The notes beneath the pieces were generated by a model. The model did not search any database, had not been told where the DNA came from, and saw only the letters and a program-made list of their open reading frames with translations. Positions 26,300-32,652 of a stretch of DNA of 64,000 nucleotides are shown piece by piece; positions within the stretch are counted from its first letter, which is position 1; every line of letters starts with the position of its first letter. Position numbers and translations under genes: made by a program. The DNA comes from Urechidicola vernalis (GTDB lineage Bacteria > Bacteroidota > Bacteroidia > Flavobacteriales > Flavobacteriaceae), in the NCBI RefSeq assembly GCF_031846385.1, contig NZ_JAVRHV010000007.1:62001-126000 (forward strand), read 5' to 3'.

Positions 26300-26836
26300 A
26301 TGGCGAAAAAAATAGGACTTTTAATAATCATTGTGTTTATCTCGACAATTCTTGCTTCGATTTATGGGTTCTTGCACAATCAAATCTCCTACTCAATCTC
26401 GACTGAATATTTTACTAAATTTAAATTTGAACAATTTTGGTCAGTTAAATATATGCTTGACTTTCCTCGCATGAGTGCAGGATTAATCGGAATAGCGTCA
26501 ACTTGGTGGTTCGGACTTTTAATTGGTGTCATTATAGGCGTAGTTGGACTTTTACAAGCGAATAGCAAAATTATGTGGAAAGGTTCTCTCGGAGCAATAA
26601 TTCGGACATTGGGAATTGCAATAGGAATCGGAATCGCGGGAATTTTAGTTGGAAAGTTTATAATCTCTAACATAAACGCTAATTGGAATCTTCCAGCGGA
26701 ATTAACTGACCGAAAAAGTTTTTTGATTGCTGGAACAATGCATAATTTCAGTTACCTTGGTGGAATAGTCGGATTAATTTTCGGAATAATATATCAACTA
26801 AAAATAAAAAAAGCCAGTGCCCAACAATGGCTATAA
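26300..26836 (+). CDS. cassette 1: integral membrane protein, unknown function
   Basis: The ATG at 26300 (MAKKIGLLIIIVFISTILAS) is preferred over a TTG at the cassette boundary. The 178-residue product has about four hydrophobic segments, near residues 5-25, 55-85, 95-120 and 145-165. It has a GIASTWWFGLLIGVIIGVVG block and no recognised family motif. Its last codons (SAQQWL, stop) are read from the 3' recombination site, so the gene overlaps the attC-like repeat by 20 bases. Confidence 0.7.
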   Translation: MAKKIGLLIIIVFISTILASIYGFLHNQISYSISTEYFTKFKFEQFWSVKYMLDFPRMSAGLIGIASTWWFGLLIGVIIGVVGLLQANSKIMWKGSLGAIIRTLGIAIGIGIAGILVGKFIISNINANWNLPAELTDRKSFLIAGTMHNFSYLGGIVGLIFGIIYQLKIKKASAQQWL

Positions 26837-26950
26837 TTCATCGTGGCATTTGAACAAAAAATAATAAATTTAACAAACCAATCGGCTGATTTCTATAGCG
26901 GAAAAGTCTCCGACATTTTCCACAACGAAATCATAGCCTAACCGTTGCCC
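26817..26950 (+). repeat. attC-like site 1
   Basis: The gene-proximal core GTGCCCAAC (26817-26825) is the exact inverse complement of the cassette start at 26275-26283. The inner arms 26829-26846 and 26920-26938 pair at 15 of 18 positions with one extrahelical A near 26928. The far edge is CCGTTG, and the predicted cut is after G26944. Confidence 0.7.
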
Positions 26951-26973
26951 CCAATAAAACAAAAAACCAATGA

Positions 26974-28275
26974 ATGAAAACTAACATATTCTTACTAGGG
27001 GTATTGCTGATTTTAATTTCTTGCGTCAAAAAAGAAAAAGCCCTTTCCCAAATAACAACCGAATTAAAAGTTAGTACTACTGACAATCCATTTCGCAAGA
27101 CAATGTTTCCTTTAAGATATTTGGATTCTACACAATATGATTTCAAAGGAATTATTAATAAGGACAGTTCTTTTGTAATGAGTTTGAATACTGTTAGTTT
27201 AAGGGATTTGAAAAATGCAATAAAAGAAGGAATATTAAAAAAAGAAACTGCTGATTCAGTAATAACCAAAATTTATGTGTTGAGTGGTTTCAACCAAGGC
27301 AAACAATATTTTATTATAGACCTCAATTGCAACAAAAACTTTAATGATGACGAATTAGTAGAATTTAGCAAAGATATTACAAACAATGAAAACTACCGTG
27401 ACTCATTCAACATCAAGAGCATCAAAGTTGTAAAACTTTGGAAAGGCAAATTATACAAGCAACAAACATTTCTCCAATTTTTACCTGCTCCGAATTTTAA
27501 TACTTACAAGAATGAAACTGAAAAAGAAAAATTCAAACATAGTTTACAATTAGCAGCTTTAAAACACGACTTTTTGTTCGGAACATTTAAAGAGAACAAC
27601 AATAATGAATATGGCGTAGGTGTAAATAAAGGAATATTCGGAAATGAAATCATTTTTAAAAAAGCGAATACTAACTTTTATCCTCGAAATCATCAATTAT
27701 TTGCAAATTATAAACTAAAAGATACTGTAAAGTTTGATGATAAGTATTTTAGAATAGACAGTTTGTCTTTTTATCCTCCAAAGTTAGTAATAAATGAAAT
27801 TAACAATGTAAATGACATTTACGGGTTCAGAACAAATGAGATTTCAAAAAACTATGTGATTAATGACTTAAATGGAGACTCTACAACCCTTAAAGATTTA
27901 GCAAAGGAGAAAGGGTTTCTATTACTAGACTTTTGGGGCACATGGTGCGCACCGTGCAAAGAACTGACTCCTGAATTGGTCAATTTACATCAAAAGTTTA
28001 GTGACCATATTCAATTTGCGAGTTTAGCATTTGAATTGGACCCAAAACCCGTATTGGATTATTCCAAAGCCAATCAAATGAATTGGTACAATGGAATAAT
28101 AAAAGGAAAACCGAAATCTGGAGCTATGTCATCACCAATTATTGGCGGCTTAAGAATTGAATGCTACCCTACTTTTATTGTTATGGATTCCGACTTGAAT
28201 ATTTTATATCGAACTTGTGGCGGTGGAGATAATTATTTAGGGTTAAAGGATTTTTTAAACTCAAAATTCAAATAA
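26974..28275 (+). CDS. cassette 2: TlpA-like thioredoxin-domain lipoprotein
   Basis: The 433-residue protein begins with a lipoprotein signal (LLILISC, Cys17). Residues about 20-285 are an unassigned beta-rich region. Residues about 290-430 are a TlpA/ResA-like thioredoxin domain: TTLKDLAKEKGFLLLDFWGT then WCAPCKELTPELVN with the redox CxxC, and a late CYPTFIVMDS holding the cis-Pro. It would sit in the periplasm facing the envelope and reduce or exchange disulfides in partners. It is the only gene in its cassette, and a promoter is not visible, so expression may come from outside the cassette. Confidence 0.85.
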   Translation: MKTNIFLLGVLLILISCVKKEKALSQITTELKVSTTDNPFRKTMFPLRYLDSTQYDFKGIINKDSSFVMSLNTVSLRDLKNAIKEGILKKETADSVITKIYVLSGFNQGKQYFIIDLNCNKNFNDDELVEFSKDITNNENYRDSFNIKSIKVVKLWKGKLYKQQTFLQFLPAPNFNTYKNETEKEKFKHSLQLAALKHDFLFGTFKENNNNEYGVGVNKGIFGNEIIFKKANTNFYPRNHQLFANYKLKDTVKFDDKYFRIDSLSFYPPKLVINEINNVNDIYGFRTNEISKNYVINDLNGDSTTLKDLAKEKGFLLLDFWGTWCAPCKELTPELVNLHQKFSDHIQFASLAFELDPKPVLDYSKANQMNWYNGIIKGKPKSGAMSSPIIGGLRIECYPTFIVMDSDLNILYRTCGGGDNYLGLKDFLNSKFK

Positions 28276-28279
28276 AATT

Positions 28280-28415
28280 ACTGGGCACAACACCGTATAT
28301 AATTTATTGCTAGTTCTAGCCTACTTACGAAAATCCTCTCGGATTTTCTATTCGGTTTTTATTTGCTAAATTACGTGATTAACCACGCAACAAACCGTAT
28401 ACAAACACGTTGACA
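28280..28415 (+). repeat. attC-like site 2
   Basis: The core ACTGGGCACAAC (28280-28291) pairs with the start of its own cassette (26944-26955) at 9 of 12 positions. The inner arms 28295-28310 and 28387-28402 pair at 12 of 16 plus one T:G. A perfect 8-bp hairpin (GAAAATCC-TCTC-GGATTTTC, 28329-28348) caps the centre. The far edge is ACGTTG, with a predicted cut after G28409. Confidence 0.68.
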
Positions 28416-28427
28416 ACAAGCTGAAAA

Positions 28428-29975
28428 ATGAAATACGCATTAAACATATTACTTCTGATTTTAACTTTTGTCTCTTGTAAAAACGAAAATGAGAAAATTG
28501 TAACTGAACAAACGAAGCCAAATAAAATTGTTCTTATTTCAGTAAATGCACCGAATAAATTCATTCATTTAATTAAACAAGATAGCGTTGGAAAAAAGTT
28601 AAAAGATAGTTTAGGACCAAAAGCATTCTCGAATAACAATGGTTTCGCATATTTAGACTATATGAACAATGTTCAAACTTGGAGACCAAAACCAAATGTA
28701 TCAGATACAATTACCATAGAAACCCACAATGACTACCTAGAATTATCCACAAACAACTTTTTTACCTCAATAAAAGAAACTTTTTTAGTCAAAAATGGAG
28801 ACACAATTATATTTAACTACGAACATAATATTCCAAAAGCAAAAATTACTAATAGAGAGGTAAGCGACATAGAACTTAATTACAATAGTTATCGACTCAA
28901 AAAATTATTTGACAATAAATACACCAGTTATTATCTAATTTTTGGCAATATGTTTTTAAATGAGAATATTGAAGATTACGAGTGGAAATCTATTGATTAT
29001 TACAATCAAGCAAAGCTGGATTTTACAAAAGAGGTTAAACTTTTAGATTCTTTAAAAAACAATAATTTAATTTCTCAAACAAACTATCTCTATCGTAAGG
29101 ATGCCCTGAATATGTTAATGGAAAAGCATAAAAATCTAAAGAATATTAAAAAATGGTTAGAACAAAAAAAATCTTTTAGGAATAAAGAAGCTATTGAACA
29201 AGTTTTTGGGTTTGACTTATCAGAAACAGATTCTTTAATGAAATTTTCGTTCTTTCGAAACTACTTGAATAACATTTCTCAATATAATTTAAATTTCATC
29301 GAAGAAAATAATGGAAGTTCTGGTGGATTTTACATTGATTCAAGAATAAGATTTGACTCAATCTTAAAAGACAAAAGATTTAATCAGACTGCAAAAAATT
29401 TCCTATTATTCGACGCTTACAATGGAATAGGTCAAAATTTTAGGGTAAAAGACAAGGAAGAATATTTTAAGAAACTTCAGGAAAGCACTACAAGCATAGA
29501 ACAGCTAGACAAACTGAAAAAAGACTATAAACTTGATTTCAATAAATCGAATGAATTGGTTCTGACAAGTTTGAAAAACGACTCTCTAACTTATCGCAAT
29601 CTTTTAGAAAATAATAAAGGGAAATGGCTTTATATTGACTTTTGGGCAAGTTGGTGTGCACCTTGCAGAAAAACAATGCCAGAATCCAATAAACTCAAAA
29701 AAGAATTAAAAGAGAAAAATATCGAGTTCATTTATTTAAGTCTTAATGATAAAAATGAAAACTGGAAAAAGGCAGTTGAAGTAAACGGAATTTTAAGTAG
29801 TCAAAATTATTTTATAGAAAATGGAAATGTATCAAAAGTTATCGAAGATTTGGGTATTAAAACAATTCCACATTATCTGATTTACAGTCCAAATGGAGAG
29901 TTAGTCAACGGATTTGCTAATCGACCTGGTCAAGGAGCTAAAGAACAATTGAATAAATTAATAACGGAAAAATAA
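28428..29975 (+). CDS. cassette 3: TlpA-like thioredoxin-domain lipoprotein
   Basis: The 515-residue protein has a lipoprotein signal (LILTFVSC, Cys17), a long N-terminal region with many charged helices (residues about 150-370), and a C-terminal TlpA/AhpC-type thioredoxin domain. The last includes GKWLYIDFWASWCAPCRKTM with the redox CxxC near residue 408 and KTIPHYLIYSPNG with the cis-Pro. The layout matches periplasmic thiol:disulfide proteins of Bacteroidota with an N-terminal DUF4369-like or helical part. It differs from the cassette 2 protein outside the thioredoxin domain. The stop lies two bases before the next attC-like core. Confidence 0.85.
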   Translation: MKYALNILLLILTFVSCKNENEKIVTEQTKPNKIVLISVNAPNKFIHLIKQDSVGKKLKDSLGPKAFSNNNGFAYLDYMNNVQTWRPKPNVSDTITIETHNDYLELSTNNFFTSIKETFLVKNGDTIIFNYEHNIPKAKITNREVSDIELNYNSYRLKKLFDNKYTSYYLIFGNMFLNENIEDYEWKSIDYYNQAKLDFTKEVKLLDSLKNNNLISQTNYLYRKDALNMLMEKHKNLKNIKKWLEQKKSFRNKEAIEQVFGFDLSETDSLMKFSFFRNYLNNISQYNLNFIEENNGSSGGFYIDSRIRFDSILKDKRFNQTAKNFLLFDAYNGIGQNFRVKDKEEYFKKLQESTTSIEQLDKLKKDYKLDFNKSNELVLTSLKNDSLTYRNLLENNKGKWLYIDFWASWCAPCRKTMPESNKLKKELKEKNIEFIYLSLNDKNENWKKAVEVNGILSSQNYFIENGNVSKVIEDLGIKTIPHYLIYSPNGELVNGFANRPGQGAKEQLNKLITEK

Positions 29976-29976
29976 A

Positions 29977-30016
29977 GCCAGTTGCCAACAATGGCTATAA
30001 TTCATTGTGGCATTCT
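29977..30016 (+). repeat. attC-like site 3 (left half; right half not recognised)
   Basis: The core GCCAGTTGCCAAC (29977-29989) pairs with the start of its cassette (28409-28421) at 10 of 13 positions. Bases 29985-30014 match attC-like site 1 at 26821-26850 in 29 of 30 positions. The matching 3' arm and GTTG edge are not evident downstream, so the site is probably truncated or decayed. Confidence 0.6.
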
Positions 30017-30079
30017 AAGTAATATGAAATCACATCAACTACTGCGGCTGCTACAGCCTACTTTAATCAACTAAAAGAA

Positions 30080-30324
30080 ATGACTCTATACGAATTAACG
30101 TTCTAAGTTTTAAAGCCAAACAAGCAACGGTGTGGAAGGATGGAGTCTTTATTGAAAATAAGCCTTCGAAGAACGAATTAGAGTACTTGTCACTATATGG
30201 TATCAACAAATTTTATGTGGAGCTGGTATATGATATTGATTCAAATAAGATTGTTGAGGTAAGAAGTTTTAAAACGGGTAAGACCTTAGATAAATATCTG
30301 CCTGATATTCCAAACTCAATTTAG
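30080..30324 (+). pseudogene. small protein of unknown function, apparently frameshifted
   Basis: An ATG at 30080 opens MTLYELTF and stops at 30106. The frame that continues in good coding sequence (VLSFKAKQATVWKDGVFI and on to DKYLPDIPNSI at 30324) has no ATG and would need a GTG at 30130. Joining the two by a frameshift near 30100 gives a protein of about 80 residues. It may be the decayed remnant of a further cassette or a small intact GTG-start gene of 64 residues. Confidence 0.4.
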
Positions 30325-30660
30325 GCTAAAAAAAATACCGCGCATATTTTTTGGGCTGATTCTATATATACATCCGAAGCCGAATTTCTCAAAATGGAAA
30401 CGACTTTTGAAAAGGGTACGGGGTGCTGTTTAAAACGTATTCCAAAACGTATTTTAATTTTTTACTCAATTTCTGTTTAGAGGTGGGTGTTCCATTTGTT
30501 TTAACTCCCGCGTTGGGTTTAAACCCCGTTTTTAGTAATAAAGACTAACATAGGAAAAGCACCATTTAGACAGTAATTAAACTACCAGATTAGAAGTGAA
30601 AACGAGTTCAAATGCAATAAAACGTTCAAATACCGTCCAAAAAATAATCAGTAAGACCAA
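30325..30660. other. 336-bp gap at the right end of the island
   Basis: No gene is recognised. Short structures are present: AAAACGTATT twice, 12 bp apart, at 30432-30453, and the perfect palindrome GGGTTTAAACCC at 30515-30526. The CGTTCAAA/CCGTCCAA units at 30621-30640 are listed separately. Confidence 0.4.
30621..30640. other. candidate integrase arm sites, right end
   Basis: AACGTTCAAATACCGTCCAA repeats, in swapped order, the units found 140-170 bp inside attL at 17821-17840. The position, 54 bp inside attR, suits an arm-type site. Confidence 0.35.
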
Positions 30661-30696
30661 AAAAGCCTTCAAAATCAAAGGATTAAGAAGGCTTTT
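30661..30696. terminator. terminator supplied by the island to tRNA-Leu
   Basis: AAAAGCCTTC and GAAGGCTTTT form a hairpin just beyond the tRNA-Leu 3' end, with T-runs in both directions. The older hairpin now lies at attL, so the island replaced it. Confidence 0.7.
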
Positions 30697-30720
30697 AGTA
30701 CTGAAGGCGGGACTTGAACC
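30694..30720. other. attR of the island (3' end of tRNA-Leu)
   Basis: These 27 bases are identical to attL at 17654-17680. Of them, 22 belong to the tRNA gene, so insertion left the tRNA intact. Confidence 0.88.
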
Positions 30721-30782
30721 CGCACGCCCCAAAGAGCACAGGATTTTAAGTCCGGCGTGTCTACCAATTCCACCACTTCAGC
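30699..30782 (-). tRNA. tRNA-Leu (anticodon UAA)
   Basis: The 84-nt minus-strand sequence starts GCTGAAG and ends CTTCAGTA. The anticodon loop is CTTAAAA (anticodon TAA), with a long variable arm typical of leucine tRNA and a T-arm GGGTTCAAGTCCC. The first acceptor pair is G:U and CCA is not encoded. It is the integration target of the island and lies 26 bp downstream of tRNA-Gly in the same orientation. Confidence 0.93.
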
Positions 30783-30808
30783 ATATTGGTATTTTATATA
30801 GGTTGTAG

Positions 30809-30880
30809 AGCGAAAGACGGGATTTGAACCCGCGACCCCCACCTTGGCAAGGTGATGCTCTACCCCTGAGCTACTTTCGC
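30809..30880 (-). tRNA. tRNA-Gly (anticodon GCC)
   Basis: The 72-nt minus-strand sequence GCGAAAG...CTTTCGCT folds as a cloverleaf with anticodon loop TTGCCAA (anticodon GCC), a D-arm AGCTCAGGGGTAGAGC and a T-arm GGGTTCAAATCCC. It is probably co-transcribed with tRNA-Leu. Confidence 0.95.
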
Positions 30881-30921
30881 AGTCATTTTAATGAACTTCC
30901 ATTTGTTACTCAAACGGGTGG

Positions 30922-30929
30922 CAAATTTA
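30922..30929 (-). promoter_or_regulatory. -7 box for the tRNA-Gly/tRNA-Leu unit
   Basis: The minus strand reads TAAATTTG, matching TAnnTTTG, 42 bp upstream of tRNA-Gly. Confidence 0.5.
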
Positions 30930-31079
30930 AAACATTTTATAGAATTGCAAAGCTTTTTTTTTAAAAAATTAGAATTAATTCATGCCTCAATTTCTTTGAT
31001 AGAATTAGTTACTGTAAATCAGTTGTTTAAAGCGGTGTAAGTTCTGTTAATTTCTGATGGTTATTCGGGAAGAAAAAAA

Positions 31080-31087
31080 TATCTTTG
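31080..31087 (+). promoter_or_regulatory. -7 box for the cyoE/cytochrome oxidase operon
   Basis: TATCTTTG is a perfect TAnnTTTG box, 25 bp before the TTG start of cyoE. Confidence 0.6.
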
Positions 31088-31112
31088 CACCGATTTTAAA
31101 AGAACCGTCAGA

Positions 31113-32012
31113 TTGGAGTCAGAATCTATATCAAATCAACCTATTGCATCATCATTTATAAGTGATTTTAAACAACTTACAAAAGTTGGTTTGTCGATTA
31201 GTGTGGTGTTTTCTTCTGTTGCTGGTTATTTGTTAGCAACGGAATCGATAAATTATACAATTCTTGTTTTATTAACCATTGGAGGTTACTTTATGGTAGG
31301 TGCATCGAATGCATTTAATCAGATTATAGAAAAAGATACAGATGCTTTGATGAAGCGCACCATGAATAGACCAATTCCTACTGGAAGAATGTCTGTTAAT
31401 TTTGCCCTAACTATTGCTACTGTTTTTACCATATTAGGAATTGGAATCTTATATTATATCAACCCGAAATGTGCATTATTTGGTGCCGTTTCAATATTCT
31501 TATATACTTGTGCTTATACACCATTAAAGTCGGTTACGCCTTTAACAGTTTTTGTAGGTGCTATTCCAGGAGCGATTCCTTTTATGCTTGGATGGGTAGC
31601 CGCAACAAACGATTTTTCCATAGAGCCTGGAACTTTATTTTTAATTCAGTTCTTTTGGCAATTTCCTCACTTTTGGGCAATTGGTTGGTTACAGCATGAT
31701 GAATATAAAAAGGCCGGATTTAATATGTTGCCAATGGGTAAAAAGGATCGAGGAGCAGTAAAACAAATTATTTTATACACCATTGTTATGATATTGGTTT
31801 CAATATTGCCTGTGTTTAAGCAAACCGGTGAGTTTTGGATTTACCCAATTACGGCTGTTATTATTGCCTTATTAGGAGGCTTAATGTTGTATTACGGTGT
31901 AAAACTATATAAAGAACAATCAGATAAAGTGGCAAGACAATTAATGTTGTCGAGTGTATTATATATTACCTTAATACAAATCATTTACGTAATAGATAAA
32001 TTTTTACATTAA
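31113..32012 (+). CDS. cyoE: protoheme IX farnesyltransferase (heme O synthase)
   Basis: The 299-residue UbiA-family membrane protein has about nine hydrophobic segments. Its prenyl-diphosphate motif is NAFNQIIEKDTDALMKRTMN followed by RPIPTGRM, and there is a second conserved loop GWLQHDEYKKAGFNMLP. It attaches a farnesyl group to heme B, giving heme O for the cytochrome oxidase encoded downstream. The start is TTG at 31113, chosen because no upstream ATG exists in frame and it follows a good -7 box. Its stop overlaps the ATG of the next gene by one base. Confidence 0.93.
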   Translation: MESESISNQPIASSFISDFKQLTKVGLSISVVFSSVAGYLLATESINYTILVLLTIGGYFMVGASNAFNQIIEKDTDALMKRTMNRPIPTGRMSVNFALTIATVFTILGIGILYYINPKCALFGAVSIFLYTCAYTPLKSVTPLTVFVGAIPGAIPFMLGWVAATNDFSIEPGTLFLIQFFWQFPHFWAIGWLQHDEYKKAGFNMLPMGKKDRGAVKQIILYTIVMILVSILPVFKQTGEFWIYPITAVIIALLGGLMLYYGVKLYKEQSDKVARQLMLSSVLYITLIQIIYVIDKFLH

Positions 32013-32596
32013 TGGAGAATAGGAATTTGGAATTAGAATATAAGGCAGCTAAGCAAAAATCGGCCAAACCAATGTTGTGGATATCTATGGTAAGTATGAC
32101 CATGATGTTTATTGGATTGACAAGTGCATATATTATAAGTAGTAAACGTGAAGATTGGGTTTCATTTGAATTGCCATCTGCATTATATACCAGTACATTA
32201 TTAATAGTATTGAGTAGTTTGTCTTATATGATGGCAAAAAGAAGCATCAAACAAAACAACAGAACGTTAACTTCTGTATTCTTAATTGGAGCACTTTTAT
32301 TGGGAATAGGATTTGCTGTTTATCAATTAGAAGGCTTTAATCAGTTAAAAGCAGCAGGGCTATATTTGGCTGGTGCCGGAAGTCAAGTTTCAGCGTCTTT
32401 ATTAATGGTCATTTCATTTGCCCATTTATTGCATGTTATGGCTGGCTTTATTGTGCTCGGTGTTGTTATTTATAATCATTTTAAAAAGCGCTACAATGCT
32501 ACGGAAACACTTGGCTTAGAGTTAGGTGGCATCTTTTGGCATTTTGTAGATATTTTATGGGTCTTACTCTTTTTATTTTTCTATTTTATTAGATGA
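32012..32596 (+). CDS. cytochrome c oxidase subunit III (short form)
   Basis: The 194-residue protein has five hydrophobic segments and the heme-copper oxidase subunit III ending LGGIFWHFVDILWVLLFLFF. AHLLHVMAGFIVLG carries a conserved His. Subunit III stabilises the proton-pumping subunit I in the inner membrane. A second, longer subunit III follows 56 bp later; paired subunit III genes are a regular feature of flavobacterial caa3-type clusters. Subunits I and II are not in this window. Confidence 0.88.
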   Translation: MENRNLELEYKAAKQKSAKPMLWISMVSMTMMFIGLTSAYIISSKREDWVSFELPSALYTSTLLIVLSSLSYMMAKRSIKQNNRTLTSVFLIGALLLGIGFAVYQLEGFNQLKAAGLYLAGAGSQVSASLLMVISFAHLLHVMAGFIVLGVVIYNHFKKRYNATETLGLELGGIFWHFVDILWVLLFLFFYFIR

Positions 32597-32652
32597 TATA
32601 AAATGCGTAAATTTGGCCATTCAAAAAACTAAAATAAATTTTATACTTTAAT

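Larger units (their letters stand above)
26275..30014 (+). mobile_element. integron-like array of three gene cassettes
   Basis: Three units run 26276-26944, 26945-28409 and 28410 to beyond 30014. Each has one same-strand gene followed by an imperfect palindromic site. Each unit's opening bases (GTTGGGCAC, GTTGCCCCCAAT, GTTGACAACAAGC) are the inverse complement of the gene-proximal edge of its own 3' site, at 9/9, 9/12 and 10/13 positions. That is the relation seen between cassette starts and the R'' end of attC sites in integrons. Confidence 0.7.
17654..30720. mobile_element. 13-kb genomic island integrated at tRNA-Leu(UAA)
   Basis: The element is delimited by the 27-bp att duplication and begins with a tyrosine integrase. 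The left half carries an excisionase-like gene, two replication-type proteins and an iteron cluster. The right half carries a second recombinase and three gene cassettes. No conjugation genes or relaxase are recognised, so it would need outside help to transfer. Genes outside the boundaries are ordinary chromosomal genes. Confidence 0.85.

Noticed and set aside
26931..27269. 112-residue minus-strand frame opposite the cassette 2 gene
   Set aside because: It lies antisense to a well-supported lipoprotein gene and has no recognisable domain.
24873..30060. similar strings ACTACCGCAGCCGCT (24877) and ACTACTGCGGCTGCT (30038) at the two sides of the recombinase-cassette segment
   Set aside because: They differ at 3 of 15 positions, lie in no larger shared context, and could be chance; not enough to call a boundary repeat.
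30512..30518. GTTGGGT in the island's right end as another cassette boundary
   Set aside because: No matching CAAC edge or paired arms were found upstream within a cassette-sized distance.
14280..31000. CRISPR array or defence operon on the island
   Set aside because: No regularly spaced identical repeats with unique spacers and no Cas, restriction-modification or toxin-antitoxin motifs were seen.
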